A stretch of 31,561 nucleotides of DNA from JAYZBC01 sp036339375 (GCA_036339375.1 JAYZBC010000043.1:1-31561); one strand, 5' to 3'; shown: positions 15,760-24,758, numbered from the stretch's first letter. The notes: a model not told the origin generated them from the sequence alone. Translations and numbers: made by a program.

Positions 15760-15789
15760 AGTATATCAGGATTCCGCCAATCTACCCAA
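15760..15789 (-). promoter_or_regulatory. Extended -10 promoter of the SRP RNA
   Basis: On the minus strand TG-A-TATACT gives an extended -10 (TATACT at 15765-15760), seven bases before the first G of the RNA at 15753. TTGGGT at 15789-15784 lies 18 bases upstream as a weak -35. The exact fit to the predicted RNA 5' end supports it. Confidence 0.65.
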
Positions 15790-15791
15790 GG

Positions 15792-15800
15792 TGCTATATA
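15792..15800 (+). promoter_or_regulatory. Candidate extended -10 element before nudC
   Basis: TG-C-TATATA at 15792-15800 forms an extended -10 element on the plus strand, 48 bases before the nudC ATG and back to back with the SRP RNA promoter. No clear -35 hexamer is seen. The call is tentative. Confidence 0.35.
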
Positions 15801-15848
15801 ACATTAGGTTGGATTGCGCCAAAGTTATCTCTGTGCGAGGCTTCAATT

Positions 15849-16769
15849 ATGAAAACACCAAACTTTTTTGCGGAAACCGGGCTTGAACGGACGGCTGAGC
15901 GTCGTATTGATTCAGAATGGCTACAGGAGCTCCTTCACGCATCAAAAACTCGTTTTTTGCCCATTTGGCGAAACCAAAATCTCCTTCAGAAAGGTTCTAA
16001 AAACCCAATACCCGTTAGACTAACTTTTGAGGAGGTAAAGGTCGTTTTAAAAGGGGGGCACTCAGCTGTTTTTTTAGGTCTCCGAGACGGATTGGCGTTT
16101 TTTGCTCTTGATATTTCCCATTTGAGAGATCCTTATGAACTACCAGCTATCAAAAAGACTGGAAATTTTAATGACATTAGGGAAATTAGCCTACAAATAC
16201 CACGTCAAGATGGTGGCCTTTTAGCCTACGCACGGGCAATAACGCATTGGCATCAAACACATAAATTTTGCGGACGTTGCGGAAAAGAATGTGAAGCACG
16301 CGAAGGAGGGCATATGCGCCAATGTATAAATCCAGACTGTAAAACTCAGCATTTTCCGCGAACTGACCCAGCCGTAATTATGCTGGTAAGCAACAACGAT
16401 AAGATAATTCTAGCACGAAAAAAAGGTTGGCCGGAGGATCGTTATTCAATTCTTGCAGGATTTGTAGAACCTGGGGAATCCCTGGAAGGGGCCGTCAGGC
16501 GTGAAGTTTTAGAAGAGGTTGGGGTTCACATAAACAACATTAGATATCATTCATCGCAACCTTGGCCATTTCCCTCAAATTTAATGTTAGGATTTTTTGC
16601 GGATGCCAAAAATACTGATTTAAAAATTTGTGATGAAGAGCTGGAGGACGCACGATGGTTCAGCAGGGAAGAGTTAATAGAAGAGGCAAAACTATATGAA
16701 AAAAAGCCTCACTCCGTTTCTATAGCACGGCGTCTGATAGCTGAATGGGCTTTAGGCTATAATCACTAA
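15849..16769 (+). CDS. nudC: NAD(+) diphosphatase (NADH pyrophosphatase)
   Basis: This Nudix hydrolase cleaves NAD(H) to NMN(H) and AMP; E. coli NudC also removes NAD caps from RNA. The protein has 306 residues. A zinc ribbon is formed by Cys141, Cys144, Cys159 and Cys164. The Nudix box runs from 204 to 226 (GFVEPGE...REVLEEVGV), with all the Glu ligands present. The SQPWPFP motif at 236-242 is specific for the NADH-hydrolysing group. The N-terminal domain is less conserved, as usual. The stop overlaps that of the convergent pheA by four bases. Confidence 0.96.
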   Translation: MKTPNFFAETGLERTAERRIDSEWLQELLHASKTRFLPIWRNQNLLQKGSKNPIPVRLTFEEVKVVLKGGHSAVFLGLRDGLAFFALDISHLRDPYELPAIKKTGNFNDIREISLQIPRQDGGLLAYARAITHWHQTHKFCGRCGKECEAREGGHMRQCINPDCKTQHFPRTDPAVIMLVSNNDKIILARKKGWPEDRYSILAGFVEPGESLEGAVRREVLEEVGVHINNIRYHSSQPWPFPSNLMLGFFADAKNTDLKICDEELEDARWFSREELIEEAKLYEKKPHSVSIARRLIAEWALGYNH

Positions 16770-17638
16770 ACCTTTTGGTTTTTTCTTCTGTAGGCATCCG
16801 CAGGATAAGTACCCAGGATACGAACCTCGTGAGAGAAAAAAGTAAGTTCGTCCAAGGCAAGCTTTAATTTGGTTTGTTCGGGATGTCCATCGACATCGGC
16901 ATAAAATTGGGTGGCATTAAAACTACCCCGAACCATATAACTTTCGAGCTTCGTCATATTGACACCATTAGTGGCAAATCCTCCTAAGGCTTTATATAAA
17001 GCCGCTGGAACATTGCGTACACGAAAAACGAAACTTGTCACATAGGGCCCTTTTCCTTGTTTTTGTTTAACGGGGCGGCGCGCTAAAATTAAGAACCTCG
17101 TTCTATTATGATCTGCATCTTCAATATTAGATTTTAAAGACTTAAGTCCGTAAATTTCGCCTGCCAATTTGGATGCTATGGCGGCTTCAGTGTGATCACC
17201 CTGCTTAGATATTTCTTCAGCTGCACCTGCTGTGTCCGCATGAACAATTGCCGTAAATTTGAGTTTTTCAATAAAAGATCGACATTGGGCCAAAGCGTGT
17301 ATATGGCTGCGGGCCACTTTAATTGATTTTAAAGAAGCCTCATTTAAACCCAGGAGGTGGTGCTCCACTCTCATAAAATGTTCTTGAACAATAAATAGAC
17401 CCGATTCGGGCATTAACCGATGTATATCAGCAACACGGCCAGCAACCGAATTTTCGATGGGCGTCATAGCGTATTTTGCGCGCCTATTCTCCACCGCGGC
17501 AAACATCTCCTCAAATGTTTGGACGGGGCGCGCATACATCTTGGGGAAAACCTGTTGGCAAGCCAGATGGGAATAAGCACCAAGTCTCCCTTGGAAAACA
17601 ATTGTGTTCGATGGTTTTTTCAATAAAGCCATATTCAA
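16766..17638 (-). CDS. pheA: Prephenate dehydratase (monofunctional)
   Basis: It converts prephenate to phenylpyruvate in phenylalanine synthesis. Periplasmic-binding-like catalytic lobes show FQGRLGAYSH near the N-terminus, MTPIENSVAGRV at 58-69 and the catalytic TRF motif at 180-182. A C-terminal ACT domain (about 200-275) contains NVPAALYKALGGFATNGVN and the LESY motif, with Phe feedback binding expected. No chorismate mutase domain is present, unlike the E. coli fusion. The 290 residues are the usual alphaproteobacterial size. It follows kdsB by eight bases on the same strand. The start may be ATG 17638 or 17632. Confidence 0.95.
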   Translation of the reverse strand: MNMALLKKPSNTIVFQGRLGAYSHLACQQVFPKMYARPVQTFEEMFAAVENRRAKYAMTPIENSVAGRVADIHRLMPESGLFIVQEHFMRVEHHLLGLNEASLKSIKVARSHIHALAQCRSFIEKLKFTAIVHADTAGAAEEISKQGDHTEAAIASKLAGEIYGLKSLKSNIEDADHNRTRFLILARRPVKQKQGKGPYVTSFVFRVRNVPAALYKALGGFATNGVNMTKLESYMVRGSFNATQFYADVDGHPEQTKLKLALDELTFFSHEVRILGTYPADAYRRKNQKV

Positions 17639-17646
17639 ACCGTTAG

Positions 17647-18384
17647 CTACTCAGAATTTTCCAAAAGTGAACGGATACGCTCTAGATCGGCGGGAGTATC
17701 AACACCGTCGGGCACTGTGTCAACGAGTGCAAAATCGATTCGCATGCCGGCCTCTAAGGCGCGAAGTTGTTCTAATTTTTCTTGTTGTTCCATTGCACTT
17801 TCTTCCAAACCAACAAATTGTCGTAAAACATCCCTACGAAAGGCGTATACTCCTACATGATGATAGGGTTCCCAATCGGTAACAGGCAACAAATTACGGC
17901 TGAAAAACTGGGCGCGACCGATATTTTTCCCCGAACTGAGATGTGCATAAACTTTCACATTATTAGGTTCTCTTCCCTCAGAAAGATCCCTGAATTTAAC
18001 CGCTAAAGTCCCTATATCAACCTCTTTGTTTTCTAGCGGTTTTACCACATCGCCAATAACGGAAGGGAGAATTGTTGGGAGATCCCCTTGTAAATTGATT
18101 ATGGGGTCATAGCTTGCATCGGGATCAAATACCTCTAATGCCTCAAAAACCCGATCAGAGCCGCTTGGAAGTGAAGGATCTGTCATTACAGCTTTTCCAC
18201 CAGCTGTTTCGATGGCATCCGCAATGGCTCTATCCCCACAGGCTACCACAACCGGCCCCACCTCAGCCTGAAGAGCCCGACGCATTACATGAACAATCAT
18301 CGGTAATCCGCCAATATCAGCAAGGGGTTTATTTGGTAAACGTACCGAAGCAAGGCGGGCTGGAATGATGATGATGGGATTCAC
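17647..18384 (-). CDS. kdsB: 3-deoxy-manno-octulosonate cytidylyltransferase
   Basis: It activates Kdo with CTP to CMP-Kdo for lipopolysaccharide inner-core synthesis, so the organism should make Kdo-containing LPS. Motifs: IIPARLASVRLPNKPL at the N-terminus (nucleotide loop), SLPSGSDRV for sugar and base contacts, INLQGDLP with the metal-binding Asp, HHVGVYAFRR, and EQLEQLRALE-like helix near 205, then VDTVPDGVDTPADLE. The 245 residues match. The start is GTG at 18384, fixed by the N-terminal beta strand. An AGGAG lies about 13 bases upstream, slightly far. pheA follows on the same strand. Confidence 0.96.
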   Translation of the reverse strand: MNPIIIIPARLASVRLPNKPLADIGGLPMIVHVMRRALQAEVGPVVVACGDRAIADAIETAGGKAVMTDPSLPSGSDRVFEALEVFDPDASYDPIINLQGDLPTILPSVIGDVVKPLENKEVDIGTLAVKFRDLSEGREPNNVKVYAHLSSGKNIGRAQFFSRNLLPVTDWEPYHHVGVYAFRRDVLRQFVGLEESAMEQQEKLEQLRALEAGMRIDFALVDTVPDGVDTPADLERIRSLLENSE

Positions 18385-18557
18385 GTCAGCTTTTTAGCTC
18401 CTAAACATCTCTTGATTCTGTTTTGCCGAGCTTACGTAGCACAACAAGCCTCACAAAACACGTATAATCAAGAAATATTAGACATGTTTAATGCAAATTA
18501 TTACAATCCCATAGTAATTTTTGATAGTATAAATTGTGCCCAAAAAATGAGTGTAAT

Positions 18558-19091
18558 GTGTCAGCAACCAATATAAAGAAACTGGGGATAGCCATTGTAT
18601 TAGTCGTCCTGGTTGCAGTTTTTATAGAGGTGGTGGGAAACGCTCTCATCCAACCCAGTAATACAATTGTGAAATTAAAAGTGCCTAAAACAGATGACGT
18701 ACCGATTAGCGCGCCGCAGGTTGCACCGGTTCAAATTGCACCCTTTCTTTCCAAAGCCAGCTTGGAAGACGGTAAAAAACAGGTAAAAAAATGCAAGTCC
18801 TGTCATACAGTTTCTAATTCTGGAAAACACAAAATCGGTCCGGCTTTATGGGATATTGTCGGTCGCAAGATGGCCAGTTTTAAGACATACAAATATTCCA
18901 AGGCCCTAAAAACTAAAGATAGAACTTGGGGTTACGAGGAACTTAACGCTTTCCTTGTAAACCCACAGAAATTTATCAAGGGAACCAAAATGGTATTTTC
19001 TGGGATAAAAAATACGAAAGACCGGGCAAATCTTATACTCTACCTCCGTTCTCTAAGCGCAACACCCAAACCATTGCCATCAAATCCATAA
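18558..19091 (+). CDS. Membrane-anchored class I cytochrome c
   Basis: From the GTG at 18558 the protein has 177 residues. A hydrophobic N-terminal helix (about 9-30) is an uncleaved anchor or signal, followed by a Pro/Val-rich linker and the haem domain. The covalent haem site is Cys79-x-x-Cys82-His83 (CKSCH), and the distal ligand is probably Met145 in KGTKMVF. The GKHKIGPALWDIVGRK segment is typical of mitochondrial-like class I cytochromes. It probably carries electrons on the periplasmic side to a terminal oxidase, as CycM/c552-type proteins do; this role is inferred. A TTG at 18534 is in frame too and would add eight residues. It diverges from kdsB. Confidence 0.9.
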   Translation: MSATNIKKLGIAIVLVVLVAVFIEVVGNALIQPSNTIVKLKVPKTDDVPISAPQVAPVQIAPFLSKASLEDGKKQVKKCKSCHTVSNSGKHKIGPALWDIVGRKMASFKTYKYSKALKTKDRTWGYEELNAFLVNPQKFIKGTKMVFSGIKNTKDRANLILYLRSLSATPKPLPSNP

Positions 19092-19267
19092 TTTGTTGGT
19101 TTTTTATGAATTACCAGATATGTGCCTGCTAAAAATTAGAACATTAAAAACTTTACAAATAAGGCTCGCTGCGAAAAGTAAAAACTAAAGCGTATTTTCA
19201 ATAAGCTGACAATTCTCTTGCCTATTGGTAAGCTTGGCAAAGTTTTAGCTGAAACAGGGTTTCTAAA

Positions 19268-20227
19268 ATGACAACACACCATGGCGCAGAAGTGATCGCA
19301 ATTGAAGAGCATTATTGGAACCGTACTGTTGCGGAGCACTACAACATAGGAGAACAACCTAAAACAACTCTTGATCGTTTATTTGATCTAGGCGAAGAAC
19401 GGCTGAAAGAAATGGATGCCGCGGGTATAGATTTTCAGGTGCTTTCACACGGTGCACCAGCTACTCAAAGGATGGATCCGGAAACGGCCATTAACATGGC
19501 TCGTTTGGCAAATGACGAACTGCAAGAGGCAATCCTTATGCACCCTGAACGTTATGCGGGATTTGCCGCTTTACCCACACCAGAGCCAAAAGAAGCAGCA
19601 AATGAATTAGAAAGAACGGTAACCAAATTTGGCTTCAAAGGGGCTATGGTACACGGATTGACAAACGGTGTATTTTTTGACGACAAACGATTTTGGCCCA
19701 TTTTTGAACGCGCGGAAGATCTGGATGTACCTCTTTATATTCACCCGGCATTACCTCATCAGGCTGTTATTGATGTCTATTTCAAGGACTACGCTGCTGA
19801 ATTTCCCTGGCTTCTTCGTGCAGGTTGGGGTTACACGGTCGAAACAGCAACTCAAGGTATTCGGCTAATTTTAAGTGGCGTATTTGAAAAATTTCCCAAA
19901 CTAAAAATTATTTTAGGCCACCTCGGCGAATCATTACCCTTTTCCTTGGTCAGAATTGATGAAGCCCTATCCCGGTCAAAAAACAATTTAGCGTCTTTTA
20001 AAGATACATTTTGTGAACATTTTTATATTACGACTAGTGGAAATTTTTCAACTTCAGCACTTTTATGTTCGGTCATGGAAATTGGAGTGGATCGAATAAT
20101 TTTTTCAGTCGATTGGCCTTTTGTTGAAAATCACTCGGGTATAAAATGGATGGAAACGATTCCTTTTTGTAAAGAAGATAAAGAAAAAATTTTAAACGGT
20201 AATGTTAAAAAACTGTTAAAAATATAA
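19268..20227 (+). CDS. Amidohydrolase-2 family protein, aromatic-acid decarboxylase-like
   Basis: This 319-residue TIM-barrel metalloprotein belongs to the ACMSD / gamma-resorcylate decarboxylase group. Metal ligands expected in this group can be placed at Glu13-x-His15 (AIEEHYW), His159 (IHPALPH) and Asp282 (SVDWPF), with the catalytic His218-x-x-Glu221 in LGHLGESLP. The EEH start and the final DWP are more like 2,6- or 2,3-dihydroxybenzoate decarboxylases than like true hydrolases. The substrate is unknown. Downstream, hisN begins after about 50 bases. No other aromatic catabolism gene is in view. It opens a long plus-strand run, with an untranscribed-looking 176-base gap before it. Confidence 0.82.
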   Translation: MTTHHGAEVIAIEEHYWNRTVAEHYNIGEQPKTTLDRLFDLGEERLKEMDAAGIDFQVLSHGAPATQRMDPETAINMARLANDELQEAILMHPERYAGFAALPTPEPKEAANELERTVTKFGFKGAMVHGLTNGVFFDDKRFWPIFERAEDLDVPLYIHPALPHQAVIDVYFKDYAAEFPWLLRAGWGYTVETATQGIRLILSGVFEKFPKLKIILGHLGESLPFSLVRIDEALSRSKNNLASFKDTFCEHFYITTSGNFSTSALLCSVMEIGVDRIIFSVDWPFVENHSGIKWMETIPFCKEDKEKILNGNVKKLLKI

Positions 20228-20276
20228 GGAATTAGGACACTCATTGATATGGAACAATTTCAAAAAGTTGGTGTCC

Positions 20277-21059
20277 ATGGCTAAAAATTGGGCTGCAGAA
20301 TTTTTAGATTTTGCTATATCCCTTGCAGATACCAGCGGTCCGATAATAAGGCGTCATTTCCGAACGCCTATGAAAATAGACACTAAACCGGATAATTCTC
20401 CCGTAACCATTGCTGATCAAGAGGTAGAGCAAACTATGCGGGCGCTAATAGCAGAACATTATCCCGAACATGGTGTTTTCGGCGAAGAATTTGGACAACA
20501 CCAAAAAGATTCTGAATTTCAATGGTGTTTAGACCCAATTGATGGAACCAAAGCATTTACATCAGGAAAACCAATATTTGGTACCCTTATTTCCCTCCTG
20601 CACCTTGGGCAACCTATTATTGGAATCATAGACCAACCTATTTTGCATGAACGTTGGATTGGGTCTCGCGGAGAACCTACCGTTTTAAATGGTTCGCAAA
20701 TTCATACTCGGTTTTGTTCAACCCTAGAAAATGCAGTTCTTAACACTACATCTCCTGATATGTTTATAGGTGGAGATTGGGGCCATTTTAGGCGACTTTC
20801 CGACAAAACTAAGGATACCGTTTACGGAGGCGACTGTTACGGTTATGCCATGCTGGCTTGTGGACATATTGACCTCGTTGTAGAAGCAGACTTAAAACCT
20901 TATGATTACTTAGCCTTAATGCCAGTTCTCCAAGGTGCAGGGGCTCTGATTTCTGATTGGCAAGGTAATTCCCTAGATTTAAATTCGGATGGTCATGTTA
21001 TAGCTGCGGGGGATTCGGAATTATTACCGAAAGTTGTTGAAGTTTTAAACTCAGAGTGA
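20277..21059 (+). CDS. hisN: Histidinol-phosphatase, inositol-monophosphatase type
   Basis: This Mg-dependent phosphatase of the IMPase fold likely dephosphorylates histidinol phosphate, the second last stage of histidine synthesis. Motifs: Glu70-Glu71 in GVFGEEFG, the DPIDGT metal site from Asp86, and a second metal site in VVEADLKPYDYLAL. The GGDCYGYAMLACGHIDLVVEA stretch is typical of HisN and not of general inositol phosphatases. I start at ATG 20277, since the residues from there fit the family. A TTG at 20244 is also in frame. An out-of-frame 11-codon open stretch (ATG 20249 to TAA 20284), with AAGGA upstream, overlaps the start and might couple translation. yejA1 follows by seven bases. 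Confidence 0.9.
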   Translation: MAKNWAAEFLDFAISLADTSGPIIRRHFRTPMKIDTKPDNSPVTIADQEVEQTMRALIAEHYPEHGVFGEEFGQHQKDSEFQWCLDPIDGTKAFTSGKPIFGTLISLLHLGQPIIGIIDQPILHERWIGSRGEPTVLNGSQIHTRFCSTLENAVLNTTSPDMFIGGDWGHFRRLSDKTKDTVYGGDCYGYAMLACGHIDLVVEADLKPYDYLALMPVLQGAGALISDWQGNSLDLNSDGHVIAAGDSELLPKVVEVLNSE

Positions 21060-21066
21060 CACTACC

Positions 21067-22911
21067 GTGAAGCAAGTTTTATTGCCTCTACTATTAGTAG
21101 GTCTAATTTCCCAATTAAGCTTTTCGCTTGCAAGCCAGGCCAAACCTCTTAAAGCTCTACACGCAATTACACTCGATAAAAAACCCAAATATCCTGCAAA
21201 TTTCAAACACCTCGACTATGTGAACCCAAATGCGTCAAAGACCGGTGAACTTCGCCTTTTTTCCATAGGAGGTTTTGACACCTTCAATCCCTTTAATATT
21301 AAAGGGGATCCAGCAGCGGGTATTGGCAGATTGTTTGAACCCTTGATGTCTTCTCCGGAAGACGACAGCCTTTCCCAATATGGCCTCATCGCTAAATCTG
21401 TTGAAGTACCGGAAGACCTTACTTTTGTAATTTATAACCTAAGACCGGAAGCCAAATTTCACGACAATTCGCCCATAACTGCAGAGGATGTAGTCTTCAG
21501 CATGAATATTTTAAAAAGTAAAGGGAGGCCCATCTATCGATTTTACTATGCTAATGTTTCAACTGTCGAAGCTCTGGGACCCCACCGTGTAAAATTTTCG
21601 TTCTCCGGTCCGGCAAATCGTGAGCTTCCCCAGATCGTTGGCCAATTGCCAATTTTGTCTAAGTCTTGGTGGAAAAATCGCAAATTCAGCAAAACAACCT
21701 TAGAACCGCCAAATGGAAGCGGACCCTACAAAATAATCGCATTTGAGCCAAATCGTTTCATAATTTACCAGCGCATCAAAAATTATTGGGGAGCTAATTT
21801 GCCACTTAATATTGGTAAAAATAACTTCGAAAAAATTCGTTATGACTTCGTACGCGACGAAGTCGTTTCCCTGGAAGCTTTTAAAGCCGGACACTATGAC
21901 TTTCGTCTGGAACATTCTTCAAAAAATTGGGCAACGGGATATGACTTTCCTGCCTTTCGAAAGGGACTGGTCAAAAAAGCATCCTTACAACATACCCGGC
22001 CAACTGGTATGCAAGCTTTCGTTTTTAACACCCGACGTGATGAATTTAAGAATAAAATAGTACGCGAAGCAATCAACTTGGCGTTTGATTTTGAATGGTC
22101 AAACAAACAACTCTTCTACGGGCAATACACAAGAACCTCAAGCTACTTCGAAAATTCAGAATTAGCAGCAGAGGGCCTACCATCAAGGGAAGAACTCAAA
22201 CTTCTTGAACCATTTCGAGGACAAATTCCTGACGAAGTTTTTACACGTGTTTTTAAATTGTCAAAAACTTCTGGCTCCGGGAACAATCGAAAAAATTTGC
22301 GAAGAGCGGCACAGCTTTTAAAGCTAGCAGGCTGGAAAATAATCGATAACAAACTGTGCCACTCTGTTGATAAAAAACCCATGGAAATAGAGTTCCTACT
22401 TGTAAGCCCAGCATTTGAACGCGTTGTTTCTCCTTTTATCGTTAATCTAAAACGACTAGGAATCACAGCCACCATTCGAACGGTTGACACCGCTCAATAC
22501 CAAAATCGAATTCGTGATTTTGATTTTGACATTGTTATCAATACATTTGGCCAATCACGCTCCCCAGGGAATGAACAAAGAAATTATTGGAGTTCATCAT
22601 CAGCAGACAGACCAGGCAGTAATAATTTGATTGGAGTTAAAAATACTGTTGTTGATAAATTGGTGGAAGCAATAATCACAGCCCCTAATCGGGACAATTT
22701 GGTGATAGCAACCCGAGCGCTCGACCGTGTCTTGTTATGGTACTATTTTGTTGTACCGCAATGGCATATTCGTGAAGACCGAATTGTCTGGTGGAACAAA
22801 TTTGGACGGCCAAAAATTAAGCCAGCCTACGGCATCGGATTTTCTAGTTGGTGGTTTGACAGCCAGAAAGCGTCAAAGGTTAATACACAGAAAAATAAAT
22901 CTAGGGAATAA
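21067..22911 (+). CDS. yejA: Peptide ABC transporter substrate-binding protein, YejA type (copy 1)
   Basis: This 614-residue family-5 extracellular solute-binding protein is the periplasmic receptor of a YejABEF-type oligopeptide importer. A signal peptide with a hydrophobic core (about residues 4-22) ends at a likely cleavage after ASQA. The mature part shows the YejA opening HLDYVNPNA, the ITAEDVVFS motif of the SBP-5 family, and FNTRRDEFKNKIVREAINLAFDFEW-like hinge text. The length matches E. coli YejA (about 604). The start is GTG 21067, seven bases after hisN. The next gene is a clear paralogue, so this is a tandem duplication that diverged. Ligand preference is unknown. Confidence 0.92.
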   Translation: MKQVLLPLLLVGLISQLSFSLASQAKPLKALHAITLDKKPKYPANFKHLDYVNPNASKTGELRLFSIGGFDTFNPFNIKGDPAAGIGRLFEPLMSSPEDDSLSQYGLIAKSVEVPEDLTFVIYNLRPEAKFHDNSPITAEDVVFSMNILKSKGRPIYRFYYANVSTVEALGPHRVKFSFSGPANRELPQIVGQLPILSKSWWKNRKFSKTTLEPPNGSGPYKIIAFEPNRFIIYQRIKNYWGANLPLNIGKNNFEKIRYDFVRDEVVSLEAFKAGHYDFRLEHSSKNWATGYDFPAFRKGLVKKASLQHTRPTGMQAFVFNTRRDEFKNKIVREAINLAFDFEWSNKQLFYGQYTRTSSYFENSELAAEGLPSREELKLLEPFRGQIPDEVFTRVFKLSKTSGSGNNRKNLRRAAQLLKLAGWKIIDNKLCHSVDKKPMEIEFLLVSPAFERVVSPFIVNLKRLGITATIRTVDTAQYQNRIRDFDFDIVINTFGQSRSPGNEQRNYWSSSSADRPGSNNLIGVKNTVVDKLVEAIITAPNRDNLVIATRALDRVLLWYYFVVPQWHIREDRIVWWNKFGRPKIKPAYGIGFSSWWFDSQKASKVNTQKNKSRE

Positions 22912-22914
22912 TTG

Positions 22915-24747
22915 ATGCGCTTATTCTTGTTATTCATTTCAATAATGTATTTATCAGCCTTGGAGGCCTACGCTGATAAAACCAACAAAAGTTATGGCCT
23001 TTCTGCTTTTAACACGCTGAAGTATGGACCCAATTTTAAACATTTTGATTACGTCAATCCAAATGCGCCAATAGGCGGAAACATACGGCTTATGGGTATT
23101 GACTCCTTTGACAGTCTAAATCCATTCATCCTGAAAGGCGTCCCTCCCGCTGGTGTGGGACTTGTTCATGCGACATTGATGGTGAGAGCTATGGATGAGC
23201 CTGACGCTCTCTATGGTATGGTTGCACAAACAATAGAAATGCCCGATGACAGAAGCCAAATTACCTTTCATTTAAACCCGATAGCAAAATTCAACAACGG
23301 ATCACCCATCACGGCAGAGGATGTCGTATTTACCTATCAAACGCTGGTTTCAAAAGGCCATCCCCAATACAAATTTATTTTTTCTGGGGTCGCCAAAGTA
23401 AGCATTCTCGATCGTCACTCCGTCCGTTTTATCTTCAAAACTGCTAACAATCGTGATCTTCCTCTTCAGGTTGCAGCAATGCCTGTTTTGTCAAAAGAAT
23501 ATTATAATAAAAACAAATTTGACAAAACAACTCTGAAACCCCCACTCGGTGCTGGGCCGTATCAAATTACAAAAGTTGATCCTGGCAGATCAATAACTTA
23601 TCGGAGAATCAAAAATTATTGGGGCGAGAGGTTACCCGTTATGAGAGGACGTTATAATTTTCAAAAAATAAGCGTTCTTTATTTCAGAGACCGTGACGTC
23701 GCCTTCCAGGCATTTTTTTCCGGAGCATACGATTTTAGGGAAGAATTTACCTCAAGAAGCTGGGCTACCCAGTATGATAATAAAAACCCCGTCAAAGATA
23801 AACGAATTGTGCGGGATACCCTGCCAGACGCCCGCCCTTCAGGTTTACAGGCGTTCTTCTTTAATATGCGGCGAAAAAAATTTAAAGATCGTCGTGTAAG
23901 AGCAGCTCTAGATTATGCTTTTGATTTTGAATGGACAAACAAAACACTTTTTTACAGTTTATATGAAAGAACCAACAGTGTTTTCGCCAATAGCAAACTG
24001 GCGGCCTCAAAAAAACCGTCTCCAAACGAAATAAAATTATTGGAAAGGTCTGGGACAAAATTGCCTAGGGAAATTTTTTTACAGCCTTACCAATCCCCAA
24101 TTACCGATGGATCAGGTCGTAATCGTAAAAATTTGCGGAAAGCAATGAAATTGTTGCAAAGCGCTGGCTGGAAAATTGTGAATAACAAGTTAGTAAACAA
24201 AAAAGGGAAACCTTTGATTATCGAGTTTTTGTTGTATGAAAGTACCTTTAAAAGAATTTTGAACCCTTATGTGCAAAATCTGAAACGAATTGGTGTTGAT
24301 GCCAAAATTCGAATTGTTGATATAGCAAATTTCCAATTTCGCGTTCAGCAATACGATTTCGATGTTGTTATCCAGCGGTATATCCAGCCTAACACTCCTG
24401 GGATTGAGCAAAAAACTTATTTCAACTCCAAGTCAGCAAACGTGCCCGGTTCCAGAAATTTAGCGGGAATTCAAAACCCGGCAGTAGACTATCTGATCGA
24501 AAAAATAATTGCAGCGGTAAACCGAACCGAGTTAGTGACGGCAGTACATGCCTTGGATCGAGTGTTAATGTGGAATCATTATATGATCCCACAATGGTAT
24601 AAAGGGGTGCACAATATTGCTTACTGGAATAAGTTTGAACGCCCCAAACAAAAACCAAAATTCAGCCTCGGTTTACTAGACACCTGGTGGTATAACGCAA
24701 ACAAGGCTTCGATGATAGCTGCTGGAAGGGCACCCCTTAAACAATAA
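22915..24747 (+). CDS. yejA: Peptide ABC transporter substrate-binding protein, YejA type (copy 2)
   Basis: This is a second 610-residue family-5 binding protein, co-linear with the first over its whole length (e.g. PNFKHFDYVNPNA against ANFKHLDYVNPNA; ITAEDVVF in both; ALDYAFDFEWTNKTLF against AINLAFDFEWSNKQLF). A signal peptide covers residues 1-20 and ends AYA. The ATG at 22915 has AGGGA before it; the in-frame TTG at 22912 is less likely. The start lies three bases after copy 1. Both copies feed the permeases and ATPase encoded next. Divergence by eye is substantial, so the two probably differ in the peptides they bind. Confidence 0.92.
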   Translation: MRLFLLFISIMYLSALEAYADKTNKSYGLSAFNTLKYGPNFKHFDYVNPNAPIGGNIRLMGIDSFDSLNPFILKGVPPAGVGLVHATLMVRAMDEPDALYGMVAQTIEMPDDRSQITFHLNPIAKFNNGSPITAEDVVFTYQTLVSKGHPQYKFIFSGVAKVSILDRHSVRFIFKTANNRDLPLQVAAMPVLSKEYYNKNKFDKTTLKPPLGAGPYQITKVDPGRSITYRRIKNYWGERLPVMRGRYNFQKISVLYFRDRDVAFQAFFSGAYDFREEFTSRSWATQYDNKNPVKDKRIVRDTLPDARPSGLQAFFFNMRRKKFKDRRVRAALDYAFDFEWTNKTLFYSLYERTNSVFANSKLAASKKPSPNEIKLLERSGTKLPREIFLQPYQSPITDGSGRNRKNLRKAMKLLQSAGWKIVNNKLVNKKGKPLIIEFLLYESTFKRILNPYVQNLKRIGVDAKIRIVDIANFQFRVQQYDFDVVIQRYIQPNTPGIEQKTYFNSKSANVPGSRNLAGIQNPAVDYLIEKIIAAVNRTELVTAVHALDRVLMWNHYMIPQWYKGVHNIAYWNKFERPKQKPKFSLGLLDTWWYNANKASMIAAGRAPLKQ

Positions 24748-24758
24748 ATTAACCTATT

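Noticed and set aside
16766..16769. Convergent overlap of nudC and pheA stops as an antisense control device
   Set aside because: A four-base stop overlap is common in compact genomes and gives no specific evidence for regulation.
18463..18468. Perfect TATAAT between kdsB and the cytochrome c gene
   Set aside because: No acceptable -35 hexamer at 15-19 bases and no extended TG before it; A/T-rich sequence yields such hits by chance.
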